Source: Acorus gramineus
Lineage: Eukaryota > Streptophyta > Magnoliopsida > Acorales > Acoraceae
Reading direction: 5' to 3'
Assembly (NCBI GenBank): GCA_030737835.1
Contig: CM060849.1
Coordinates: 31,814,295-31,878,294 of the forward strand
Length of the DNA: 64,000 nt
Part shown: positions 36,096 through 47,106 of the stretch, piece by piece
Layout: every line of letters starts with the position of its first letter
How positions within the stretch are numbered: position 1 is the stretch's first letter
Notes under the pieces: model-generated
What the model was told of the DNA's origin: nothing
Database searches by the model: none
The model's input: only the letters and a program-made list of their open reading frames with translations
Position numbers and translations under genes: made by a program

Positions 36096-39000
36096 GCCTT
36101 CGTTTGGATCGAGGAATAAGCTATCTTGGGTTTATACCTATTCCAGGAACATATAACTTTATCAATGGAATAAGTAATTTTCTTTTTGGTTGTGTTTTTT
36201 TTTATTCTCATTGGAAAACGTAAGAATAAAGGTTGGGTTGTTTGATTGATGAAAAATAAAATGTGAATAATGTCACGCCCCAGGGCGGCCATCCCCGGGA
36301 CGCGGCAAGTGTATATAAAATATTAGAATCTACACAGGAGGTCAATAATATATCATATACAAGCAACCAGAATGACACACAGACAACAAAGGGGCTGACA
36401 TGATATATACACCAAATGCGGAAGCAAAAGACTGAATCTGTAAATAAACATACTACAGACTCGATACTCAATCATCTGTCCTGTGAGAGCCAATATACAC
36501 AAATACAACTGAATATATACAAACGCGTGCCAAGCACGGAAATAAAATACATACAGCCAAGAAGGGATGCTGATAGCCTCTGGCACTCGCGGAACGTAGC
36601 GCTGCTCCGCTACTGAAGGAATCCCTCGGACGGCTCCACCTGCTGCTCCGGCTCCGGCTCAGTGACAACTGGGGAAAACATATGCGAGGGGTGAGCCACA
36701 CGCTCAGTGAACAGCACAACCCATGCATCATAGACAATATTGACCACAATTCAATTATTTATCCAGCCTCTAAGTGGCAGGAACAACACAATCCAGGGAG
36801 TCGCTCACCGACGACCCTCCACACCCTCACCCTCACCCCTCAACAGGTGACGCAGGATATTGGGACTAATAATCATCCAATCACAATCCAGTGGGTCGCT
36901 CATCGCCAACCCACTACACCCTCACCCTCACCCTACAACGGGTGACATAGGATATTGGGACTGACTAGGCTGTTGGTCACCCTTGGTCCACCAATAGTCT
37001 CTCCTCCACTCCGTAGGCCGCTTGGCCTTCACCCACAACTTCAGCACAGTCCGTCACAAATATCGGGAGGCGCCTACTGATGGGAGCCCTCGGAAGGGAC
37101 GGCCTTATCACGCTGGGGCAGTCTCTACACGGATCCAACGAAGGGAAACAGAACAGCCTATCCATACGCATATGATCCACTCGGATCCACCGACAACACA
37201 TCCCAACAACTCTAATGTCATGAATTCTTCAGAATTCCTCCAGGGCGCATAACCAAGATGCGGGGAACATGTATAATAATAACAAGGTTGGAATATCATT
37301 GGGGGAAAGAAACTTGGGAGGGCGGCGTGAGTTCCCGATATAGGACACCCCGACAACCAAACAAGGAACACGGAGCACCCTAGCCCGGGTCTCACCGCTG
37401 TCCTCACGAGGCCCCTCCCCTATAATATTCACTAAATATGCTAATAATCATACAATTGGTATAACATTATTTATAATATTATTGGGACAAGAACCTTGGG
37501 AGGGCAGCATGAGGTCCCGATACAGGACATCCCGACAACCAAACAAGGAACACGGAGTACCCTAACCCGGGTCTCAATGTTGACCTCGCAAGGCCCCTCC
37601 CTATAATATTATCTAAGGCATGCAATTTAACATACACTAGCATTTAATTTAATAAATAAACTAGTAGGACACATGCATAGGCCAAGGCTTCCTAGCATGA
37701 GAACAGGGGGACATGATGCATGGCTCTTACACATATCCTAAGGGTGCAAGTCCCTAACATGCAAAGTCTAGGGTAGCATGCATACTATTTTAAAACATGC
37801 AGCATGGATTAATATTTTACAACAGGTTAATATAAATCCATGGTGCCCCAGGGGAGGGCAATACACTCCCAAGTGAGTAGTATGCCTCCCAACTGGGTTG
37901 GATTGTCCCACTCACCGGAATCCGGGTCGTCGCGCGACCGCTCGCCAAGATCTGCAAGACAGGCATTCAATATGGTGAGTAACATACAAAAATACAACAA
38001 AAATACCCAAAAAACACCAAAAGAACCCAACACTCGCGCAAACGTACATACGGCCCGTACGCACGTTAGCCCGAGCACCCCGACTCACTCCCGCACCCCC
38101 GGCAACCACCTGCACGGCCACCCGCCCCCAGATGCGCCGCCGCGCCTCAGCCCGCGCACCCAGGCGCACCGCCTGGCCCCTGCCCGCCGCCTGGACCCGC
38201 AGCCGAGCCACCCGGGTGCACCGCGCGCCCACTGCGCCCCGCCGCAGCAGCCCGCGCGCACCCCTGCACGCCCCGCGCTGACCCGCGAGCACACCGCACG
38301 CCCCGCGCGCCCAACGCCTCGCCCCGCGCGCACCTCCAGCCTCGCGGTGCGCGCACCCCTTGCGCACCACCCGCTCGCGCCCACTGCTTTCCTCGCGCGC
38401 ACGCCTGCGCCTCTGCCCAGCGCCCAGCATCCGCGACCCAGCGCCCAGCACCCGGGACCCTCACCCAGCGCTCATGCGCACGCCCGCGCAACATGCGCAC
38501 AGCGCGCCTGGCAGCACGCGCCCAGCGCGCCTGCCAGCCTGCCTGCGCTGCTGCTCGCGGTGCTTGCCTGCGCGCATCGCCGAGTGGCCCGAGCACCGCT
38601 CGCTTGCACGCGTGGGCACTGCCCGCCTGATGCCCGAGCACCTCCCACCCAGCACGCCTGCGCGCCTAGCTTGCCCGCCCGGCCTGCCAACGCGCACAGC
38701 CCAGCCAGCCTACCCCCGCACCCCCCGAGCGCACGCCCGCTCGCGCGCCCGCGCGCACGCGCTCGCGCACCCGACAATCTGGTGCGCCTACGCCCAGCCT
38801 ACCCGGGGCAGCTAGCCTCCCTGCCCGGGGCTGCCTATCTCCCTGCCCGAGCAACCCAAACTCCCTTCCACCGCCACCCACGGCCTCCGACCACCACCCA
38901 CAGCCCTCCGACGGCCACCCACCGCCGCCGACCACCACCCAACCTCATATCCACCCTCCTAACATACATCTAAGCATGAAAAGAGAGGAAAAAGGGCTTA

Positions 39001-40044
39001 CCAAGGGAAAGAAAGGATGTTCGGTAGCTCTCCGCGCACCGAAACCTTTCCCCAAAGGCCTCCAACACCGAGATCTTCCTTGGCTCTCGAATTGGCCCAA
39101 ATCAGAGGAGAAAAGAGGGGGGATGAAGGGGCCAAACTCCTCAGAATTCGAATCCGAGAACACCGGGGCGTAGATCGGGACCCGATCTACACTTTCTATG
39201 ATTTAGGTTTTAAGTTCTAAGCCCTCCAAGAGGCTCAAAACCAAGAAAAAGAGAGAAGGGGAGAGAGAGAGCTCAAAGAGGAAGAAGATGAATAGTGGGC
39301 AACCTTTTTAGATTTCATTTAAATAAAGTCAACTCACTTAAATTAGGGCTAATCAAGATTAATTTGGCTTAAGTGAGGATTAGATGAGATTTGACTTGGG
39401 TCAACCCAACCAAACTAAAAGACAAAAAGGGTTGACCAAGTCATGGGCCCACTTGACCAAGTCAACTCTCCCAATGACTTCTCGCTCGGTCAAAACCCGG
39501 ATACGCCGCGAAACTGTGAAATTCAGAACGTTACCGGAATTCGACGAAATTTTCGTGAGAGGCCTAAAATGGCACCAGGACACCTAATATGCAGTTATAT
39601 TTTCAATCGGAGTCCTCTAACTCAGGAAGATAGCTAACAGTCCAAAATTTTAGCAGTTCCGATCGAAAACCGAAAAAAATAAAAAACTGCCAGAACGCTC
39701 CAACGGTTACCAGCAGGTTAAAAGTGACACATATTTAACAAATAAGGTGTAAAAAGTTTATGTAGGCCCTATTGATGTATAAGAAGTGTTGATAAGAGAG
39801 TTGATGTGATGAGATGTGATTTTTTTTATGTGAGGGTGGGCCCCACTTATCCATGGGAATGGATAAACTGAGTATAGCTTATCCTAGGGGTTACTTAGAA
39901 TTATTATACTCTCTTATATTCATTTATACTGGCATAATAATACCAAGTTATACTCTGCAAACAAACAACCATTTTTCCTATCCATTCTTATACAACTTTT
40001 ATACCCCCCTTATTCAACCTTAACCCCCCCATCTAAACAGGGGC
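36096..40044. mobile_element. Tourist-like MITE split by a solo LTR
   Basis: Ends GCCTTCGTTTGGATCG and (reverse complement) GCCCCTGTTTAGATGG, with TAA duplicated at 36093-36095 and 40045-40047, as PIF/Harbinger-type elements make. Without the solo LTR it is about 474 bp. It inserted in the reverse transcriptase of the second Copia element and was itself hit later by solo LTR no. 2. Confidence 0.8.
36271..39740 (-). mobile_element. Solo LTR no. 2 of the long-LTR family
   Basis: On the plus strand it runs TGTCACGCCCC to ATATTTAACA, 3,470 bp. It is flanked by a perfect AATAA duplication (36266-36270, 39741-39745). It carries TTGAC boxes in U3 (39385-39495), the palindrome (about 39170-39192), a CpG-dense stretch (38040-38870), the 36-nt mini-exon (37916-37951), the hairpin (37852-37890) and the last leader exon (36610-36668). 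Confidence 0.95.
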
Positions 40045-40047
40045 TAA

Positions 40048-41860
40048 AGGATTATTTCCTGGTGGAAGATCCACCAATTCCCATGTGTGGTTTTGCATAA
40101 TGGGTTCAATCTCACTGTTTATAGCCAAACTTTCTAAATGGTGCTTCAGGAGTGAACAACGCTTCCTTAAAGCTTTGAGGCTTTCTAATAAGTATGTTAG
40201 AAAATCGGACAAAATGACTTTGCAGTCTTTGTCCTCTTACTGCGTCTAGTGTCATCCATAGACTCATTGGACACTTGATCTATAGTCCCTTGATGGCTAC
40301 TTAATGCAGTATCATAAGTTCTCTTGCGAGAACTTACTTCTTGTGCATCTTTACATGGAGATATGTTCTAAAAAAATGAAGCATTCCTAGAATCAATAAT
40401 TGTAGTAACATTAATATCAGGAATGCCATACTTATGCACGAGAAAATGATATGCACTACTGTTATATGCATAGCCCTGGAAAATGCAATCAATAGTCTTT
40501 GGTCCAATCCTAACTCTTTTGGAGTTAGGGGCCTTCACGTTTGCAAGACACCGCCACACTTTTAAGTATTTATAGGAAGGTCTCCGATTTGCACAATTCA
40601 TGTGTTGTCTTATCCATTTTCTTATGAGGTATTTTGTTAAGGACATGATTCGTGGACAGCAAAGCCTCCCCCCCACAAGTTCTAGGGTAAATCCGAATTT
40701 ATCAACATGGCATTCATCATTTCTTTCAAGGTACAGTTCTTTCGTTCAGCAACGCCATTTAGTTGGGGTGAATAGGGGGGCTATAGTTTGATGAATAATT
40801 CCATGTTCTACACAAAACTCCCCAAAAGGGGTTTCATATTCACCACCCCTATCACTCCTTAGTACCTTAATTTTCTTGCCAAGTTGATTCTCAACCTCAT
40901 TCTTGTAATGTTTAAACATTACTATGGCCTCATCTTTACTTCTCATTAAGTAAACATAACAATATTTAGTGTAATCATCAATGAAAGTAATGAAATACTT
41001 TTGACCACCTCATAGTTTGCACAAATTTTAAATCACATACAGCATTATGAATCAATTCTAGAGGTTCAGTACTTCTTTCTACAGATTTGAAAGGGTTTTT
41101 TTTGTTGGTTTTGATTCCACACATACTTCACACTTATGATTTGAATCAATATTAAATTTAGACAACAATTTCATGTTAATTAATCTACACAAAGTATCAA
41201 AATTAACATGTCCTAACCTATCATGCCACACATCACATGATTCAAGCATATAAGCAAAAACATTCACTTTATTAATAATCATAGACATAACAGTTATTAC
41301 ATCCGTTTTAAATAAACCATTGCTAAGATACCCTTTGCCCACATACACCGCATTCTTGGTGAGTACAAATTTGTCAAACTCGAAAACCAACTTGAACCCA
41401 TTCTTGCTTAACAGTGATCTAGAGATTAAGTTCTTCCGAATGTCTGTTACATGCAGTACATCGTTAAGAGTGAGTTCCTTCCTCGAGGTCATCTTCAACA
41501 CAACTTTTCACATGCCTTCGACTTTGGATGAAGAAGAGTTCCCCATGAACAGTTGCTCACCATTCTTCACTTCAACGTATGAAGAGAACATCTTCTTATC
41601 CGAACATATGTGGCGAGTAGCACCAGTGTCCACCCACCATTCCTTGGTGTTGGTTACCAACTTCACTTCAGAACCATGGCTGAAAGTTTGATGTCGGAAA
41701 CTTCGGTTGCAAGTTTCTCCTCCTCGGTCACGTGCACTTGACTAGTCTTCTTCTTCACGCTCTCTTGGGCCTTGCGAACTCTACAGTCCTTAGAACGGTA
41801 ACCGATTTTATTGCACGTGTAACATTTCCCCTTGAAGTTTTGTTTAGGCCCTCCATTCTG
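40048..41860 (-). pseudogene. Protease, integrase and start of reverse transcriptase of the second Copia element
   Basis: The zinc knuckle reads CYTCNKIGYRSKDC, with tyrosine in place of the histidine. The protease keeps its active site: EWWVDTGATRH. The pre-integrase block has DVWHDRLGHVNFDTL and [14 protein letters not shown]. The integrase has KVLRSDRGGEYETPFGEF; the part with the catalytic glutamate is broken after PLFTPTKW. A stretch with PKTIDCIFQGYA follows. The end MQNHTWELVDLPPGNNPL reaches the MITE insertion. Stops and frame changes lie between the blocks. Confidence 0.85.
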
Positions 41861-41863
41861 ATT

Positions 41864-42355
41864 TTATGCACTTATTTCATGCAGAATGAGTTGAAGCTTT
41901 TGGACTTGACTTATGGCAGTCTTTGAATCAACCATTTTGAAGTCAAGAAACCGGCCAACAATGAATTTCTTCATTTCGGCATCTTCTGTCTTATACTTCT
42001 TTTCCAAAGACTCCCAAAGTTCTTTAGAAGTTTTGATCGGGCTATACACGTTGTACAACGTGTTGTTCAATCCTTTGAGGATATAATTCTTACACAAGAA
42101 ATATACATGTTTCCATGCACTCGCAGCACAAATCAATTGTTTGCCAGTCTTTTTGTCCTTTAATTTTGGAGCCTCCTCCATCAAACACCTGGCCAAGTTC
42201 AATGTGGTGAGATAGAACAACATTTTCTGTTGCCATGTCTTGAAGTCCGACCTATTGAACTTCTCCGGTTTCTCTGCATATGTGACATGGGTTGGAACCG
42301 TGACAGGCACAAGCATAGGGGATGGGTTGGTCTCAGTGGAAGCGTTGTTGGCCAT
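41864..42355 (-). CDS. Copia gag (UBN2 type), N-terminal part
   Basis: An uninterrupted 163-codon frame from ATG 42355. KFNRSDFKTWQQKMLFYL, SAWKHVYFLCKNYILKGL, TSKELWESLEKKYKTEDAE and FIVGRFLDFKMVDSKT match the UBN2 family of Copia gag. It ends at a stop at 41864, before the zinc knuckle, which lies just downstream in another frame. This is part of a decayed element; the protein would be a truncated capsid. Confidence 0.8.
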   Translation of the reverse strand: MANNASTETNPSPMLVPVTVPTHVTYAEKPEKFNRSDFKTWQQKMLFYLTTLNLARCLMEEAPKLKDKKTGKQLICAASAWKHVYFLCKNYILKGLNNTLYNVYSPIKTSKELWESLEKKYKTEDAEMKKFIVGRFLDFKMVDSKTAISQVQKLQLILHEISA

Positions 42356-42750
42356 CTGTTATAACCAAAGTATAACATTGAAATTAATAACATGATATCT
42401 TAATAGAACTGAAATAAACAACTACTATCTTGTAAACAATACAAAGTCTTAAGATTGTTATCAACACAATATACAAAATAGTATTAAAACGAAATAAAAA
42501 TGTACTGATTTGATGAATCTGTTATGTCGAATGATGAAGACCGAGGCTAGAGTTGGACTCTATGTCCTTACGACTTTGTTCGCTCCCCATTGGTGCTCAC
42601 GGGTTTGTAGATACCCCAACTTTGACTGTCCAAAGAAACGAAAATACTTCAAGTGACATTGAGAAATGGCCACATTTGGAAACTATAGAGAAAGCTTCCC
42701 TATAAACCAAAACCAGAAACCCTAGTCCAAACACTTAGGAAAACCTAAGA
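42356..42750. other. Leader or LTR remnant upstream of the second Copia gag
   Basis: Non-coding. On the minus strand the gag ATG is preceded by TTTGGTTATAACAG, which may be a degraded junction of LTR and primer-binding site. The LTR limits cannot be placed because the downstream LTR is missing. Confidence 0.35.
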
Positions 42751-43113
42751 CCTGGACAGGGGTGGCTACTTGAGAATAGCCGCCCCATATCGGGTGGCTA
42801 GTTTCAACTAGCTGCCCCCCAACCGACCCCAAACCAACTTCCTGGGATGGGACATAAACCAGCATGATTGCTGTGGATTGTCCCTTTTAGCCGCCCCATC
42901 TCGGCCGGTTCAACCTCAATAACCAACCTAAGCCACCGCTTGTCAGAGATGGGGCGTTTGGCAGGTCATGATGGGGGCGGCTACTTGAGAGTAGCCGCCC
43001 TTCACCTGGACATTGTCAGAGAACAAAGATCTAATGGAAGGTCAAATCAAACACATTATTACCCATTTTGATCTATTAACTAGTGGACACACCTCTGCCC
43101 CTTTTTTTTTTTA

Positions 43114-43123
43114 CTATAAATAG
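43114..43123 (+). promoter_or_regulatory. TATA box of the Tat-like element LTR
   Basis: CTATAAATAG followed by GGGGCATTCCC and CAACATCATC, a typical plant LTR core promoter. Four GGCGGCTACT-type hairpins lie around it, three upstream and one downstream at the insertion point of solo LTR no. 3. Confidence 0.6.
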
Positions 43124-43406
43124 GGGGCATTCCCAACATCATCAAACATTCCCATAATTCACATACATCATCAACCACTCACAAATCAATCCATATCCCC
43201 TTCCCCACTTGAAACCCTTGAGAGAGAGAGAGAGAGAGCTCTATTTTGAGAGAAAAACTCATCTTCCTACACCAAATTATCCTCCAAATCCACTCTCCAA
43301 AACCCAGGTTAAACCCAGCTTAACCTCTACCGAACACCCAAATCAAACCCTACCCAGGTTCTGCCCAAATTGAATCAGACACCAGGCGGCTACTCCTAAC
43401 TAGCTG

Positions 43407-45520
43407 TGTCACGCCCCAGGGCGGCCAACCCAGGGACGCGGCAAGTGTATGTATCATATCAGAAGCCTACACAGGAGGTCAATAATATATATCATACACA
43501 GACAACTAGAATGACACACATGCAACAAAAGGGGCTGACATGATATATACACCAAATGCGGAAGCAAAAGACTGAATCTGTGAATAAACATTCTACAGAC
43601 TCGATACTCAATCATCTGTCCTGTGAGAGCCAATATACACAAATACAACTGAACATATACAAACACGTGCCAAGCACGGGAATCAAATACATACAGTCAA
43701 GAAGGGATGCTGATAACCTCTGGCACTCGCGGAACGTGGCGCTGCTCCGCTACTGAAGAAATCCCTCGGAAAGCTCCAACTGCTGCTCCGGCTCTAGCTC
43801 AGGCTCAGTGACCACTGGGGAAAAACATGTGCGAGGGGTGAGCCACACGCTCAGTGAACAGCACAACCCATGCAACACAGACAATATTTACCACAATATT
43901 CCATTGTTTTATCCAGCCATCAATACATAACAACATAATCCAGTGGTTCGTACTTCGCCGAACCACCACACCCTCACCCTCACCCATCCATGGGTGACAT
44001 AGGCTATTGGGACTGATAATCATCTATTCACAAATCCAGTAGGTCGCTCATCGCCAACCCACTACACCCTCACCCTCACCCATCAATGGGTGACATAGGA
44101 TTTTGGGACTGACTAGGCTGTTGGTCACCCTTGGTCCACCGATAGCTCTCCCTCCACTCCGTAGGCCGCCTGGTCTACTCCCACATTCAGCACAGTCCGA
44201 AACCAAATCAGGAGGTGCCTACTAATGGGAGCCCTCTGTCAGGAAGGCCCTGTCTAACGTTGGGGGTAGCCTCTACCGGATCCAACGCAAGGAACAGAAC
44301 AGCCTATCCATACGCTTATGATCCACTCGGATCCGCCAACTACATATCATTACAACTCAAATGTCATGAATTCCTCTGAATTCAACCAGGTGCATCATCA
44401 AGATGCGGGAACATGTACAAAAATCAGTAAGGCTGGAATATCATTGGGGGAAAGAAACTCGGAAGGGCGGCGTGAGTTCCCGTTATAGGATACCCCGACA
44501 ACCAAACAAGGAACACGGAGTACCCTAACCCGGGTCTCACCGCTGTCCTTGCAAGGCCCCTCCCCTATAATATCTACCAACTATGCTAATAATTATACCA
44601 ATCATACAATCATTACATATAATATTATTGGGACTAGAACCTTGGGAGGGCAGCCCGAGGTCCCGATACAGGACATCCCGACAACCAAACAAGGAACACG
44701 GAGTACCCTAACACGGGTCTCAGCGTTGACCTCGCAAGGCTCCTCCCTATAATATTATCCTAAGGCATGCGATCTAACAGATACCAGCATTTAATTTTAA
44801 TAAATAAACTAGTAGGACGCATGCATAGGCCGGGGTTTCCTAACATGAAAACCAGGGGACATGCTGCATGGCTCTTACACCTATCCTATGGGTGCAAGTC
44901 CCTAACATAAAAGCCTAGGGTAGCATGCATTCTACATTTTCATCATGCTCACATGCAATACATATTATTACAGGTTAATATTTATCCATGTCGCCCCAGG
45001 AGAGGTCGGTATACGCCCAAGGGCGTATAACACCTCTCTACTGGGTTGGATTGTCCCACTCACTAGTATCTGGGTCGTCGCGCGACCGCCCGTCGAGATC
45101 TGCAAGATAGGGTATTACTTGGTAAATATAAATCCACAGATATCATTAAATACTCAAACAAATACCCAAAACCCACAACAAACACCTAACACTCGGGCAA
45201 ACGTGCACGCGACCCGCACGCACGTTAGCCCGAGCACTCCGGCTACTACCCGCACGGCCAGCAACCACCCGCACGGCCACCCGACCGCCCGGGTGCACCG
45301 CCGCGCCTCCGCCCGCGCACCCCGCACGCCTCGCGCCGCCCGCGAGCACCCTGCGCGCCCCCGCGCGCAGCGCCTCGCCTCGCGCGCACCCCGCGCGCAG
45401 CTCCGCCACCTCGCCGCGCCTAGCGCGCACCTAGCACGCACCTCCGCCACCTTGCCGCGCCTCGCGCGCACCTCGCACGCACCTCCGCCACCTTGCCGCG
45501 CCTCGCGCGCACCTCGCACG
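43407..45520 (-). mobile_element. Solo LTR no. 3 of the long-LTR family, first part
   Basis: On the plus strand it starts TGTCACGCCCC, flanked on the left by AGCTG (43402-43406). It contains the last leader exon (43750-43814), the mini-exon (45064-45099) and the start of the CpG array, where the complete element 45521-54786 is inserted. It continues at 54792. Confidence 0.93.
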
Positions 45521-45782
45521 TGTTAGATATGTGTCACTTTTAACCTGTTGGTAACCGTTAGAGCGCCCTGGCGGTTTTTAAAATTTTTAGGGTTTTTGGT
45601 CGGAACCGCATAATTTCAGACTGTTAGCTATCGTCTGAGCTAGAGGACTCCGATTGGAAATCTAACTGCATATTTGGTGTCCTGGTGCCATTTCTGACCT
45701 CCCACGAAAATTTCATCGAATTCTGGCATCGTTTGCAAAAATTTCGCAGTTCCGGGGCGTATCCGGGTTTTAAGTGACTTGT

Positions 45783-45790
45783 TATAAAAG
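45783..45790 (+). promoter_or_regulatory. TATA box of the long LTR
   Basis: TATAAAAG, also present at 51816-51823 in the 3' LTR. Transcription would start near CACTATTCATC about 25-35 bp downstream. Confidence 0.65.
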
Positions 45791-45918
45791 GAAATCAAAT
45801 AAAACAAAAATCACTATTCATCGTCTCTCCCGACGTGATCTCTCTCTCCTCTCCTCCGTTTTTCTTCCGTTTGAGCCCCCTCCACCCCTCGAAATCGAAA
45901 ACCCAAAGCACGGGAAGT

Positions 45919-45939
45919 GTAGATCGGGTCCCGATCTAC
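45919..45939 (+). promoter_or_regulatory. 21-bp palindrome in the leader
   Basis: Arms GTAGATCGGG and CCCGATCTAC around one central base. It is present in both LTRs of this element and in solo LTRs 2, 3 and 5, but absent from no. 1. It lies about 100 bp downstream of the presumed transcription start. Confidence 0.7.
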
Positions 45940-46309
45940 GCTCCGGTGTCTTCAAATCCGAATTCCGACGACTCTAGCCACTCCGTCCCCCTCTCTTTGT
46001 CCTCTGATTCGGGCCATTTCGAGGGCCGTGGTAGATCGGGGCGAAAGAGAGCCTTTGGGAAAGGTTTCGGCGCGCGGAGAGCGTCCGGACTTCGCTTCCT
46101 CCCCTCGGTAAGGTCCTTTCCTTCACTTTTCTTGCATAGATGTATGCTAGGAGTGTGGATTTGTGTATGAGGGGTGGTCGGCGGCTGTGGGAGGCTGTGG
46201 GGGGGGGTTGGAGGTGGTCGGAAGTGGTCGGCGGCCGTGGGAGGGGCGGTTGGAGGTGCTCGGGCTGCAGGGGGTGTTCTCGGGCAGCAGGCAGAGCAGC
46301 AGCAGCGCC

Positions 46310-46890
46310 AGGTCGGGTGCGCGCGGGCAGGCGCGCGTGCGTGCGCGCGAGGGCGCGCGGGCCTGGTGCAGGGTGCTGGTCGTGCTGGGCGAGCAGAAGC
46401 TGGTGCTGGGCGAGCAGAGGCTGCTGCGCGAGGTGGCGCGCGTGGAGCAGGTCGCGCGGGTGGTGCTGCGCGAGGTGGCGCGCGTGGAGCAGGTGCGCGC
46501 GGAGGTGCTGGCCGAGGTGCTGGACGCGCGAGGTGCTGGCGAGGGGCTGGCCGAGGTGCTGGCCGGGTGCTGGGGCGCGCGCGGAGGAGGCGCGGGGCGA
46601 GGAGCCGTGCGCGAGGCGTGCGCGAGGCGTGCGCGAGGTGCGGCGAGGTGCGTGCGAGGTGCGCGCGAGGTGCGGCAAGGCGTGCGAGGTGCGCGCGAGG
46701 TGCGGCAAGGCGTGCGAGGTGCGTGCGAGGTGCGCGCGAGGTGCGGCGAGGTGGCGGAGGTGCGCGCGGGGTGCGCGCGAGGCGGGGCACTGCGTGCGGG
46801 GGCGCGCGGGGTGCTCGCGGACCGGCGCGAGGCGTGCGGGGCCCGCGGTGGCGCGTCCGGGCGGTGGCCGATCGTGCGGGTGGTTGCCGA
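46310..46890 (+). repeat. CpG-dense tandem array in the long LTR
   Basis: Repeats of GCGCGAGGTGCGGCAAGG-like units with very high CpG density. Counterparts lie at 32225-32600, 38040-38870, 45190-45520 with 54787-55000, 52310-52945 and 58620-59180. All six frames stay open because stop codons are rare in such sequence, which creates long Ala/Arg frames that are not genes. Confidence 0.8.
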
Positions 46891-47006
46891 GGCCGCGGGT
46901 AGTTGTTGGGGAAGTGTTGGATGCTTGTTGTGGGTTTAGGGGTGTTTATTTATGTATTTAATGATAATTGTGGATTAATACTTACCAAATAATACCTGTC
47001 TTGCAG

Positions 47007-47042
47007 ATCTCGACAGACGGTCGCGCGTCGACCCAGATACTG
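47007..47042 (+). other. 36-nt mini-exon candidate in the LTR leader
   Basis: Bounded by CCTGTCTTGCAG on the left and GTGAGTGGGACAATCC on the right, both good plant splice sites. Exactly 36 nt in every copy: 32680-32715, 37916-37951, 45064-45099, 53051-53086 and 58498-58533. It reads LD-x-RSR-x-DP in one frame throughout. The upstream donor candidate is CCTCG/GTAAG at 46107/46108 and the downstream acceptor is TTTTTCCCCAG at 48335. Confidence 0.6.
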
Positions 47043-47067
47043 GTGAGTGGGACAATCCAACCCAGTC

Positions 47068-47106
47068 GAGAGGTGTTATACGCACTTGGGCGTATACCGA
47101 CCTCTC
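47068..47106 (+). other. Conserved RNA hairpin in the LTR leader
   Basis: Outer stem GAGAGGT/ACCTCTC, inner stem TATACGC/GCGTATA, loop ACTTGG, beginning 26 nt after the mini-exon donor. Solo LTR no. 1 has GGGAGG/CCTCCC and ATGC/GCAT at the same place (32741-32779). No. 2 has GGGAGG/CCTCCC and ATAC/GTAT (37852-37890). Pairing is kept although the bases changed. Confidence 0.7.

Larger units (their letters stand above)
35830..42355 (-). mobile_element. Second Copia retrotransposon, minus strand, truncated and nested
   Basis: Minus-strand order is gag (42355-41864), zinc knuckle and protease (41860-41510), pre-integrase and integrase (41501-40368) and the start of reverse transcriptase (about 40370-40048). 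A MITE intervenes (36096-40044), and reverse transcriptase continues at 36092-35835. Removing the MITE and one TAA gives N-N-P-L-G-C-K-W across the join, which proves continuity. Reverse transcriptase stops at KIHQMDVETTSLNGEL near 35880; RNase H and the 3' LTR are missing. It carries several stops and is not active. Confidence 0.9.
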
